Source: Clostridiales bacterium (GTDB lineage Bacteria; Bacillota; Clostridia; Oscillospirales; Acutalibacteraceae). Taken from it: a stretch of DNA of 64,000 nt. Within the stretch, counting starts at the first letter, position 1; every line of letters begins with the position of its first letter. The notes under the pieces were generated by a model that was given only the letters and a program-made list of their open reading frames with translations, did not search any database and was not told the DNA's origin. Made by a program: the position numbers and the translations under genes. Shown piece by piece: positions 45,821 to 52,365 of this stretch. Location of the stretch: NCBI GenBank assembly GCA_021199275.1, contig JAJQIJ010000015.1, positions 1 through 64,000 on the forward strand, read 5' to 3'.

Positions 45821-46784
45821 TGTTTTTTTTGTTAAGAGGGTTTGCTTTTATGGCTTCTTTAGCCGCGTCACCGGTAATGTGCGTGTATATTTCGGTTGTG
45901 CCTAAATTTTCATGCCCCAAAACGTCTTTAAGCAGCAGTAAATCAACCTTTCCGTATTGGTACATAAGCGTTGCGGCGGTGTGGCGCAGCTTGTGCACTG
46001 AAAGCCCGCGGTCTCCGAGCCCGGCTTTATCAAGGTTTGAATAGACAATGTGCTGCACGGTTTTAGGGCTTATTCTTTGGTTTCTTGAACTTAAAAATAA
46101 GGCTCTGTCGCGCACATTGTCATTAGGGCGCTTTTTTAAATAAGCTGTAAGCGCGTCAACACATGCTTGGTTTAAATAAACCACGCGTTCTTTGTTTCCT
46201 TTGCCGGTTATTGTAAGGGAACCGTCGTCTCTGATGTCGTTATAATCTATTGAAACCAACTCTGCAAGGCGCATGCCGCAGTTTAAAAACAGGGTAATAA
46301 TTGCAAAATCGCGCTCTTTATATTTGCCGTCTATAACTGAAAGCAGCCTTTGCGCTTCTTCAAGCGTTAAATATTTAGGCAGTGCTTTTTTTGTTTTTGG
46401 TATATCAAGATTTTTCATGGGGTTTGTTTCAAGCAGCCCCAGATTATCTGTTAAATATGCAAAAAAACGTCTGATTGAAACTACACGCCGCGCACGTGTT
46501 GTTTCATTGTTTTTTCTGACATTTTTACAGTAAATTAAAAACGTATATGCGTCGTTTAACGTAATTGTTTTAATGAAATCAATGTCGATAGGGGACAGGT
46601 CAATTTCATTTTCAGCTGTTGCCGGCGGCACATTTCCTTTTTGCAGCATAATATATCTGAAAAAAGTTCTTAAATCTGACGCATATTCAATTACAGATAA
46701 TTCTGAATGGCCTTTGATAGCTTCAATATACAGCAGATATTGCTGCACAAGCGCCGGCAAAGCCGAAAATTCTTCTCTGCGCAA
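45813..46784 (-). CDS. xerC: Xer-type tyrosine recombinase
   Basis: A 323-residue recombinase with an N-terminal SAM-like core-binding domain (~1-110) and a catalytic domain carrying the full set: Arg in NCGMRLAEL, Lys in GKGNKERVV, His-x-x-Arg in HKLRHTAAT, His in LGHENLGTTEIYTHI and the Tyr nucleophile in the same segment. The length matches housekeeping Xer proteins rather than phage integrases. A palindromic dif-like site lies 575 bp upstream of its start, an arrangement known for XerS/difSL and XerH/difH. Whether it works alone or with a second Xer cannot be seen here. AGGTG precedes the ATG. Confidence 0.9.
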   Translation of the reverse strand: MRREEFSALPALVQQYLLYIEAIKGHSELSVIEYASDLRTFFRYIMLQKGNVPPATAENEIDLSPIDIDFIKTITLNDAYTFLIYCKNVRKNNETTRARRVVSIRRFFAYLTDNLGLLETNPMKNLDIPKTKKALPKYLTLEEAQRLLSVIDGKYKERDFAIITLFLNCGMRLAELVSIDYNDIRDDGSLTITGKGNKERVVYLNQACVDALTAYLKKRPNDNVRDRALFLSSRNQRISPKTVQHIVYSNLDKAGLGDRGLSVHKLRHTAATLMYQYGKVDLLLLKDVLGHENLGTTEIYTHITGDAAKEAIKANPLNKKNTK

Positions 46785-47358
46785 AATAACACCTCCCGTG
46801 AAACGGTTTCATGAACTTTTGAAATTTAGAAGCCGCTGTAAAAGTCTTTCAATAAGGGCTTGCCTAAGTTATAATAAAGGGAACAGCTTAGCAACTAAAC
46901 ATTAAATTTCTTTTATAGAATAAATAACTCCATTAAAAGGCATTAATCTGAAAAGCAACATAAATGGTAATGATTACACGAAATAAATAATTTAAATAAT
47001 GGTTTAAAAGAGATTGTAATTAATTTTTGCTTTAATAAAAATTAGTGAAACGATGCAGATATCAAAAACACCAATTTAATTAAAGTAATTTTTTCAGACT
47101 TGTGCCAGCAGGGATATATCCAATAAAGTAATTTTATTTAATTACTTAAATAAGGGGTTTTGTAAAAAAACGCCGCCGCGTAAAAGGTTAAAGCCTGATT
47201 AACTCGAGCCAAGCCGGGCTTGCCACGGTAAACAGGCAAAATCTTATTTAATAAATTTTTGTATATGGAACAGAGCTTTAATTAAACTAATTATTAAAAG
47301 TGAATAAAATCAGTAAAGCAGCACTTTTTTAGATAACAAGCCAAATCTTCGCTCCCCT
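46785..47358. other. non-coding AT-rich region between xer and the dif-like site
   Basis: No convincing gene. It holds a repeat copy near 46848, an inverted repeat AAGTAATT/AATTACTT at 47126-47147 with a 6-bp gap, two TAAAGTAATTTT direct copies (near 47084 and 47124), and a GC-richer patch near 47170-47240 with GCCTG...CAGGC. The composition suits a replication terminus spacer. Confidence 0.5.
46848..46866 (-). repeat. dispersed intergenic repeat, copy 6
   Basis: On the minus strand, TAGGCAAGCCCTTATTGAAA, oriented toward the xer start ~65 bp away. Confidence 0.6.
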
Positions 47359-47360
47359 TA

Positions 47361-47388
47361 ATTATACAAAATATTAATTTTGTATAAT
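47361..47388. other. left attachment site / dif-like site
   Basis: Arms ATTATACAAAA (47361-47371) and TTTTGTATAAT (47378-47388) are perfect complements around the 6-bp centre TATTAA; the symmetry extends two more bases on each side. The 11-6-11 spacing is that of dif sites. Confidence 0.8.
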
Positions 47389-47401
47389 TATATCAAGTTT
47401 T

Positions 47402-47632
47402 TTAAATGTTGTCAAGACTTACTTTTTCGCAGATTTCCAAAATGCGCAAAACATCAGCCATTACCCTATTAAATTCAATTAATCTTTCTTTTGCAATTAT
47501 TTCTTCAAGCAAATCTACACTATCCAAATCACGGCGAATATAACGGTAGCCACAATCACGCACGGCAGCTTCCAATCGGGCTTGCTGATGATAAAAATAT
47601 TCAACCAGGCTAATAATCTCACCTTTTCGCAA
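47402..47632 (-). CDS. phage protein of unknown function, 76 aa
   Basis: A small soluble, helical, charged protein (start MRKGEIISLVEYFYHQQARLE). It is the last gene of the phage transcript, ending 14 bp from the left attachment site and starting 6 bp after the pVI-like gene. I do not recognise it. Its place at the element end might suit an integration, immunity or assembly accessory role, but nothing in the sequence decides this. Confidence 0.65.
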   Translation of the reverse strand: MRKGEIISLVEYFYHQQARLEAAVRDCGYRYIRRDLDSVDLLEEIIAKERLIEFNRVMADVLRILEICEKVSLDNI

Positions 47633-47638
47633 TCTGTC

Positions 47639-47893
47639 TCACCTCTTTTTGAAAAATCCAACAATTGTACCGATAATATCAGCAACTTTAATTAAAGCCA
47701 ACACAGTAAGAGCAATCGAAATTAGAGCAACCGAGGCATCGTTAAGTAAAAAACGCACAAAGCTATAACCAGATGTTAAATACGGTGTTATTACATCAAG
47801 CTGGTCAAGACCGTCAAATTGCGGGATATTTAACAATGCTAAAGGCAATTTAATTATAGCAATTATAGCATTAATTAAAAACTCTATAATCAA
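47639..47893 (-). CDS. pVI-like minor virion membrane protein
   Basis: 84 residues with hydrophobic segments at ~3-22 and ~52-77 and a basic end FFKKR. Its position directly after the pIII-like gene, which it overlaps by 4 bp, matches gene VI after gene III in Ff phages. The assignment rests on position and topology only. Confidence 0.65.
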   Translation of the reverse strand: MIIEFLINAIIAIIKLPLALLNIPQFDGLDQLDVITPYLTSGYSFVRFLLNDASVALISIALTVLALIKVADIIGTIVGFFKKR

Positions 47894-49098
47894 AGCTCAT
47901 CACCGCCTTCGACGCCAACTTTATTAATAATCCGCTTATAAACCATACGAGTTAAACCAACAGCGAGCGAAAAAGTAATAAGCCAACGTCCTATATTAAG
48001 AGCAGTATTAATCATTGCTTTACTGCTAAGACTGTCAATTGGACTCAATAAATCATAAGTAAAACTATCACATAAAACATAAGTTTTGCCTTTAAGAGTA
48101 AAGCTTATATCGGGCATTGTAATTATTAAACTATCCCCACTTGAATTAGTTAGACCATTATACATTTCGGTTAACTCTGAAATTAAATATTCGGGCACTT
48201 GATAAACAGCGCCTAAATGCTCTGTTAAATACTCATCAAGCTCAGACTGCAAATTAGTAAAAAAATCATCAGACGGTTTAAAAAGATATTCGAAAAACTC
48301 TTTAATGCCGGCAAGTAAATCATCAAAAAAGCCGCTTATCCTGTCACCTAAAGCAGTAAAAAAAGCACTAATTTTATCAGGTAAAGCCGAAAGATAATCA
48401 ATAATTGTACGGAGCAATGATGTATTTTGGCTTTCGATAGAAAAACTTAAAGTTTGAAAAGTAAAACCAGAAACGGCATAGTCATAAATTATAGTGCCAT
48501 AGCCTAAGCCATTAGTGTTTTGTATGCGCACACGCAATGCAGTAAGGTCAGACGAACTAACAGGAGCTATACAGGTGCCAGTTATTGTACCGCCACTAAT
48601 TGTAACATCGCTGCATTTAACAGTTGTTGTCCCGCCGCTATAAACAAAAGCAACAGAAAAAGTGCCACCATCACCTAAAAAATTATTGCTGTAAGAAGCA
48701 GGAGTAATGTATAAACTAACTGTTATTGCATCACCACTGTCAAAATCAAAGCCGGAAACATCGCCAATGTACAACCGAAAAGTATCATATGCACCAACAA
48801 AAGCATAATCATCATCAATGCCGTAAGTTACCATTAAATCAAGAAAAGGATAAACGGTACTCCCCAAAGAAAAGCCATTGCCGTATTTGTAAGTATAAAT
48901 TGTATCCTCACCTGTCAACCGATATTGAAAGCGCAAATCATAATCAGCGGAATTAGCAGAGCTAAAATGTACAGTGCTATCAGCATAAGCGGAAAACGGA
49001 GAAAGACACAGACAAAAAACAAGCAGGCAGGCAAGCCCCCGCAAAATGCGGGGGCGCTTGCCCGCCCCCCAAAAACGCAATCTTACCTTTTGAGCCAT
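47890..49098 (-). CDS. pIII-like adsorption / surface protein
   Basis: 402 residues. The N-terminus is an Arg-rich signal peptide with a hydrophobic core and AYADS as likely cleavage site (~40). A beta-rich extracellular domain (~45-225) follows, then an amphipathic helical stretch with repeated Phe/Asp/Leu (~230-300), another short domain, and a membrane anchor (~370-388) with a positive-then-acidic cytoplasmic tail. Signal peptide, surface domain and C-terminal anchor are the architecture of filamentous phage pIII. No receptor-binding family is recognised. Its start overlaps the preceding gene by 16 bp. Confidence 0.75.
   Translation of the reverse strand: MAQKVRLRFWGAGKRPRILRGLACLLVFCLCLSPFSAYADSTVHFSSANSADYDLRFQYRLTGEDTIYTYKYGNGFSLGSTVYPFLDLMVTYGIDDDYAFVGAYDTFRLYIGDVSGFDFDSGDAITVSLYITPASYSNNFLGDGGTFSVAFVYSGGTTTVKCSDVTISGGTITGTCIAPVSSSDLTALRVRIQNTNGLGYGTIIYDYAVSGFTFQTLSFSIESQNTSLLRTIIDYLSALPDKISAFFTALGDRISGFFDDLLAGIKEFFEYLFKPSDDFFTNLQSELDEYLTEHLGAVYQVPEYLISELTEMYNGLTNSSGDSLIITMPDISFTLKGKTYVLCDSFTYDLLSPIDSLSSKAMINTALNIGRWLITFSLAVGLTRMVYKRIINKVGVEGGDEL
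49031..49061. other. strong GC-rich hairpin inside the pIII-like gene
   Basis: GCAAGCCCCCGC (49031-49042) pairs with GCGGGGGC plus GCTTGC (49048-49061): 12 bp with a 2-nt bulge and loop AAAAT. It stands out in AT-rich phage DNA and could be a packaging signal or a single-strand origin. Confidence 0.55.
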
Positions 49099-49535
49099 AT
49101 TGACACCACCACACTAATTAAACAAGCACAAATTATAACAGCAAAAACATTATTAAAAGTTGTTAATTGAGTTTGTTGCACAGAATCAAAAGTCTCGACC
49201 ACGCTATAACAATAATCAGACGAAATATTGCTATAGACATATTCGAACTCAGCACAAGAAACAGTCCCGGAAGAAGTAGAAATGGCAACACGCTCATCAT
49301 GATTATTATAATTTGCATTTGCAGATAACACATTAATAACAAGCCAATTATCAGCAGTCATGCTAAATTGACTATTAACAACCGGCTCAGTTGACGATAA
49401 ATAAATTATAGCACCAGTCTGAGAATAAGCATTGTTTGAAACTGTTGTATCTGTGCACATGAAATAATAAGGATAATCTGCGGCATAATAACTAATAATG
49501 CCCTGACAATATTCACGCAATTCGCTTGTTATCAA
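49083..49535 (-). CDS. tail-anchored phage protein, 150 aa
   Basis: It has no signal peptide; a Ser/Asn/Tyr-rich domain (~20-125) is followed by a C-terminal span (~127-146) ending WLKR. TTG start behind AAAGGGGGATT, overlapping the 44-aa gene by 4 bp. Probably a second minor virion or assembly protein. The orientation would need an internal signal, so topology is uncertain. Confidence 0.7.
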   Translation of the reverse strand: MITSELREYCQGIISYYAADYPYYFMCTDTTVSNNAYSQTGAIIYLSSTEPVVNSQFSMTADNWLVINVLSANANYNNHDERVAISTSSGTVSCAEFEYVYSNISSDYCYSVVETFDSVQQTQLTTFNNVFAVIICACLISVVVSIWLKR

Positions 49536-49666
49536 AGCCTTAAATCCCCCTTTAAAATCGCATTTTTAGCCAAGCCAAAAACAAAACCAACCAAACAAAT
49601 ATAAATGGCAATTTTGCCAATATCAACCAAATAAGGCGTTATAATTTCAATAATTGTGTTACTCAT
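49532..49666 (-). CDS. 44-aa phage membrane protein
   Basis: A short gene (start MSNTIIEIITPYLVDIGK) with one span at ~15-34 and a basic C-terminal third. Its ATG lies inside the 3' end of the Zot-type gene (8-bp overlap) behind AAAGGAGGGC, and its stop overlaps the next start (TTGA). The tight coupling on both sides argues that it is real. It resembles the tiny pVII/pIX or pI-associated membrane proteins of inoviruses in size and topology. Confidence 0.7.
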   Translation of the reverse strand: MSNTIIEIITPYLVDIGKIAIYICLVGFVFGLAKNAILKGDLRL

Positions 49667-50462
49667 AAATGCTATTAAGCCCTCCTTTCGAATTTTTCCA
49701 AAGCGTTGTATAACGCTTCATTTTAGCGTATGTATCATACTCCTCATAATATTGCGGCTTATGAAACCAAAAAGCCCTGGCTTTAATCTCACCCTGTAAC
49801 TTGCCGTCTTTTTCTTCCAAACTATCACCCAACGCCATTTTATTAACCTGGAAACAACCTAAAAAACATTTACAAAGCACAACATTAAAAATCTGTTCCC
49901 GCAGCGGTTTTGCTAAACGCATAAAGACTTGAGATGTGCCGACAATGTGTACACGCTGTTTCCTTTGCTGGCTAATTTCGGTCATAACCTCAATCGGGAT
50001 ATTTTTACTCTCAAGACTGTTAAGTTCAAGATGAAATTCGTCTATAAAATAAATAACGCCGTTTTTACCGTTTTTTAAAGTTGTAAGCATATCTAAACCT
50101 TGATATTGCAACACAGGCTTAACAAAATCAACGTCATTAAAATGAGCTAATAAAAAATCATTATCAATAGCAAGATTATTTGCGATATAACGTACAACAT
50201 TTTCACCGTCTAAATAAGCATTGACAGGATAAGATTTTAACTCAACATTAGTAACCAAAATGGCACGAGGCGAAAAATCAAAAACGCGCTCAACATATTG
50301 CACAGCTGATAAAGTTTTTCCACTACCTTGAGGACCGCAAAAAACAACAGACCCCCAAGCATGCAAATTGCCTTCGTCAGCTTTTTTAGCTGCACGGCGC
50401 CAACGTATATATGCAGGCAAGGAAAAAATGCCTAAATCCATTTTAAATGCTAAATTATCCAT
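49659..50462 (-). CDS. Zot/pI-type filamentous phage assembly ATPase
   Basis: Extrudes phage ssDNA through the membrane during assembly. Walker A is GPQGSGKTLSAVQ (~33-45) and Walker B VIYFIDEFHLE (~137-147), as in the Zot family. At 267 residues it ends after the ATPase domain: I see no membrane span or C-terminal extracytoplasmic domain as in Ff pI. The separate 44-aa membrane protein that overlaps its stop could supply the anchor. The start codon abuts the T-run of a terminator hairpin, and there is no ribosome binding site directly before it. Confidence 0.88.
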   Translation of the reverse strand: MDNLAFKMDLGIFSLPAYIRWRRAAKKADEGNLHAWGSVVFCGPQGSGKTLSAVQYVERVFDFSPRAILVTNVELKSYPVNAYLDGENVVRYIANNLAIDNDFLLAHFNDVDFVKPVLQYQGLDMLTTLKNGKNGVIYFIDEFHLELNSLESKNIPIEVMTEISQQRKQRVHIVGTSQVFMRLAKPLREQIFNVVLCKCFLGCFQVNKMALGDSLEEKDGKLQGEIKARAFWFHKPQYYEEYDTYAKMKRYTTLWKNSKGGLNSIYE

Positions 50463-50490
50463 AAAAAAAGGGCGAAGTTTCCCCCGCCCT
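50463..50490 (-). terminator. terminator between coat and Zot-type genes
   Basis: On the minus strand AGGGCG (50490-50485) pairs with CGCCCT (50474-50469), and a run of T leads straight into the ATG of the next gene. It should make coat mRNA much more abundant than downstream mRNA. Confidence 0.75.
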
Positions 50491-50498
50491 ACTCCTCC

Positions 50499-50816
50499 TT
50501 AAGCACTAAATTTGCCTTTTTTGACAGCTGCGGAAATCTTGCGTACAACATAACGTATGCCAAACCAAAACAGGACAGCAACAAGACATGCACCAATGCA
50601 AATGCCAATAATTGAAACAATTGAAGAAACATTGAGCTCACTCGTTATTGACGACCACAAAGTATTAATGCCTGTGACATAATCGCTATCTTCGGCAAGA
50701 GCCGGAAAAGCAACACTTGCAGACCCCAAGCCGGCAGCTGCCGCAGCAGTTAAAGAAACTTTTTTATCTTTAACCCAATTGCCAAAAGCAATAAAACGCT
50801 CTTTAACTTTAGACAT
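50499..50816 (-). CDS. major coat protein precursor (pVIII-like)
   Basis: 105 residues. The basic N-terminus and Ala-rich core end in PALA, giving a likely cleavage before EDSDYVTG (~residue 43-44). The mature ~62 residues have an acidic N-terminal helix, one span (~IVSIIGICIGACLVAVLFWF) and a basic C-terminus (RKISAAVKKGKFSA). That charge layout is the hallmark of filamentous phage coats, whose basic end faces the DNA. I chose ATG 50816, 7 nt after AAAGGAG; the TTG two codons earlier is less likely. Confidence 0.88.
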   Translation of the reverse strand: MSKVKERFIAFGNWVKDKKVSLTAAAAAGLGSASVAFPALAEDSDYVTGINTLWSSITSELNVSSIVSIIGICIGACLVAVLFWFGIRYVVRKISAAVKKGKFSA

Positions 50817-50818
50817 TG

Positions 50819-50929
50819 TCAAACTCCTTTCTTAAAAATAATTTTCTTTAAAAAGCGCCAAACTCTTCGGCAAAAACTAAAAAAGCCGTAAGAGCTAAAC
50901 GCCAAAAGACAAATTGTTAAAAAATCCAT
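50819..50929 (-). CDS. 36-aa phage membrane protein
   Basis: Very short (start MDFLTICLLAFSSYGFF), with a hydrophobic first half and a strongly basic second half (RRVWRFLKKIIFKKG). The ATG shares a base with the upstream stop (TAATG), CGAGGTG is in place, and the stop is 2 bp before the coat start. This suggests a real coupled gene, possibly a pVII/pIX-like end protein. Confidence 0.6.
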   Translation of the reverse strand: MDFLTICLLAFSSYGFFSFCRRVWRFLKKIIFKKGV

Positions 50930-51138
50930 TAAGCACCTCGATAAACATAATCCAGATAATTGCCATTTGGCACAACATCAACAACCAACTCAGCGCCAAA
51001 AGGCAAATCAATGACCTTGTCGGTTTTTACTTTAACAATTTTAGATGTTGCACGGTCAAAGCATTTACAAGTCACACCGGCAATCTGTTTGCCGATACTG
51101 TCTGTAAAATCATAACGGCTACAATTGATAAAAAGCAA
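50929..51138 (-). CDS. 69-aa phage protein, candidate ssDNA-binding protein
   Basis: Small and beta-rich, without membrane spans, located between rep and the coat genes, the usual place of the gene V ssDNA-binding protein. No family signature is visible. The start is unclear: the TTG used here is ~17 nt after GGAGGTG, while the codon at proper spacing is ACG, so the true protein may be 5 residues longer from a non-standard start. Confidence 0.55.
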   Translation of the reverse strand: MLFINCSRYDFTDSIGKQIAGVTCKCFDRATSKIVKVKTDKVIDLPFGAELVVDVVPNGNYLDYVYRGA

Positions 51139-51162
51139 AGTATAAGTCGTAAGAACACCTCC

Positions 51163-51783
51163 TTAAATTTCTATATCTTCAACGCCGCTTTCAACAAGTT
51201 CTTTATCCGTTAGCGCTAATTCCGGATTAGAACATCTTCGAGACGTTAAAAATCGGTTAAAAAAAATTGTGTGAGTTGACACTAAATCAAACTTTGTCAA
51301 ATCGTTATATGCATAATAAAGACACAACTCACTATATTCTGTAATCTGGAATTTCAAAATATCCTCTAAAACTTCCACCTTTAAGCGGGCTTTATCCATT
51401 GACGATAAGTCAAAATAGTCTAAAACATTAAAACCGTTAAGTAAAAGGATATCTTTATCAGCATACTGCGCTTTTTCTGGGTTGTCCTTGTGAGTTAAAT
51501 ATCGATAATACCCTTTTATACTTTCAAGCGGTTGTGGAATTGTTGCATTAAGACTATCAACAGTTAATTTACTAACACTATTAAACGTTGTAGGACCATT
51601 AAAACACAAAATAACATGATAATGTGGCTTTTTAATTTCCCCAGTTGCGTTTAAATCCTTATCATGCAACGGACTGACAGCACATGCCATGCCACGCAAT
51701 TGCAAAATTTCACGCCAGTCAGACGGCGCACTGTCAGGATATAGCACAAAAGCCCAATAGCGTTTTTTTAAATCATTAGACAT
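51163..51783 (-). CDS. rep: rolling-circle replication initiator, pMV158 RepB (Rep_2) type
   Basis: 206 residues from MSNDLKKRYW. The N-terminal AFVLYPDSAPSDW, SPLHDKD (His40, Asp43) and KPHYHVIL (His54, His56) form the HUH metal site. YYRYLTHKD holds the catalytic Tyr (Tyr93 or Tyr95), matching RepB of pMV158. Residues ~125-206 form a variable C-terminal helical domain. An in-frame ATG at 51846 would add a hydrophobic leader read from operator DNA and is rejected. No clear ribosome binding site precedes 51783. This is not the Rep type of the Ff phages. Confidence 0.9.
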   Translation of the reverse strand: MSNDLKKRYWAFVLYPDSAPSDWREILQLRGMACAVSPLHDKDLNATGEIKKPHYHVILCFNGPTTFNSVSKLTVDSLNATIPQPLESIKGYYRYLTHKDNPEKAQYADKDILLLNGFNVLDYFDLSSMDKARLKVEVLEDILKFQITEYSELCLYYAYNDLTKFDLVSTHTIFFNRFLTSRRCSNPELALTDKELVESGVEDIEI

Positions 51784-51807
51784 ATAATCACACAATAAAT
51801 AAATTAT

Positions 51808-51899
51808 TAGATAAATTTCATCTATGTAAAAATAGATAAATAACATCTACATTTATTATAGATAGTTTATCTCTAAAAGTCAATAGATAAAATTTATCT
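51808..51899. promoter_or_regulatory. four-operator array between rep and repressor
   Basis: Dyads built from AGATAAA/TTTATCT: TAGAT-N7-ATCTA at 51808-51824 and 51833-51849, AGATA-N3-TATCT at 51860-51872, and AGATAAA-N-TTTATCT at 51885-51899. Centres are ~25, 25 and 26 bp apart. They flank and overlap the rep promoter and lie upstream of the repressor -10, so the phage repressor is the probable ligand. Confidence 0.75.
51855..51883 (-). promoter_or_regulatory. rep (phage early/main) promoter
   Basis: On the minus strand, TTGACT (51883-51878), 17-bp spacer, TATAAT (51860-51855). Operator 3 lies in the spacer, operator 4 just upstream and operator 2 at the start region. Confidence 0.75.
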
Positions 51900-51901
51900 G
51901 A

Positions 51902-51907
51902 TATAAT
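51902..51907 (+). promoter_or_regulatory. repressor gene -10 box
   Basis: TATAAT followed by GGAAAGGAAGG and the ATG at 51937. The -35 region (around 51879) is a poor match and overlaps the divergent -35, so the two promoters compete. Confidence 0.5.
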
Positions 51908-51936
51908 TTTTTTTGGAAAGGAAGGAAAAAAATGCA

Positions 51937-52191
51937 ATGCAATGGAATGAAAGAATAAGAGAATTAAGAGAAGATTTATACCCCAAAAAAACACAAACAG
52001 AACTCGGAAAAATTTTTAACATGACACAAAGAAAAATATCATATTTAGAAACTGGACAGGAAAACATAACACCAGACGAAATAAAAAAATACTGCGAATA
52101 TTTTAACGTTTCGGCAGATTATTTACTTTGTTTCAGCGAAGTAAAAAATTGTGCAGAATGCACAAAGCGAAACGGAACACAAAAGCTTTAA
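51937..52191 (+). CDS. phage XRE-family (cI-like) repressor
   Basis: An 84-residue helix-turn-helix protein: RIRELREDLYPKKTQTELGKIFNMTQRKISYLETGQ is the DNA-binding core, ending soon after FNVSADYLL, with a C-x5-C-x2-C tail (Cys in LLCF, KNCAEC). It is the only plus-strand gene of the element. ATG 51937 follows GGAAAGGAAGG; the TTG upstream overlaps that site. It presumably keeps the rep promoter off in the prophage state. Confidence 0.85.
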   Translation: MQWNERIRELREDLYPKKTQTELGKIFNMTQRKISYLETGQENITPDEIKKYCEYFNVSADYLLCFSEVKNCAECTKRNGTQKL

Positions 52192-52221
52192 ATGTACAGA
52201 ATGCACGATGTCACAAGTCAC

Positions 52222-52255
52222 CCCTTAGGGGGGGTCGTAGTACCCCCCCTAAGGG
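52222..52255 (-). other. double-strand origin hairpin with pMV158-type nick site
   Basis: CCCTTAGGGGGGG (52222-52234) and CCCCCCCTAAGGG (52243-52255) are perfect 13-bp arms. The 8-nt loop reads TACTACGA on the minus strand, and with the next C gives TACTACGAC, the sequence that RepB of pMV158 cuts (after the G). The predicted cut lies between 52236 and 52235. Elongation from it would copy the element in the rep-to-pIII direction. Confidence 0.88.
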
Positions 52256-52268
52256 ACGTAACCCCCGA

Positions 52269-52308
52269 CTTTGCCAAAGGCAAAGCCGCGCCCCTTTGCG
52301 CAAGGGGC
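52269..52308. other. two further hairpins next to the origin
   Basis: CTTTGCC/GGCAAAG (52269-52275, 52279-52285; loop AAA) and GCCCCTT/AAGGGGC (52290-52296, 52302-52308; loop TGCGC). They are candidates for a single-strand origin or packaging signal. Confidence 0.5.
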
Positions 52309-52339
52309 TAAGGGTTAATAAGGACAGGAAAATAAAAAA

Positions 52340-52364
52340 CAGCCTACCGGCTAACAGTAGGCTG
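52340..52364 (+). terminator. weak terminator hairpin at the element's right end
   Basis: CAGCCTAC (52340-52347) pairs with GTAGGCTG (52357-52364); a T-rich stretch from 52372 lies inside the attachment site. It probably ends the repressor transcript. Confidence 0.5.
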
Positions 52365-52365
52365 C

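Noticed and set aside
51784..51846. N-terminal extension of the phage Rep from ATG 51846
   Set aside because: It would be encoded by operator DNA at the predicted transcription start and adds a hydrophobic leader absent from RepB proteins.
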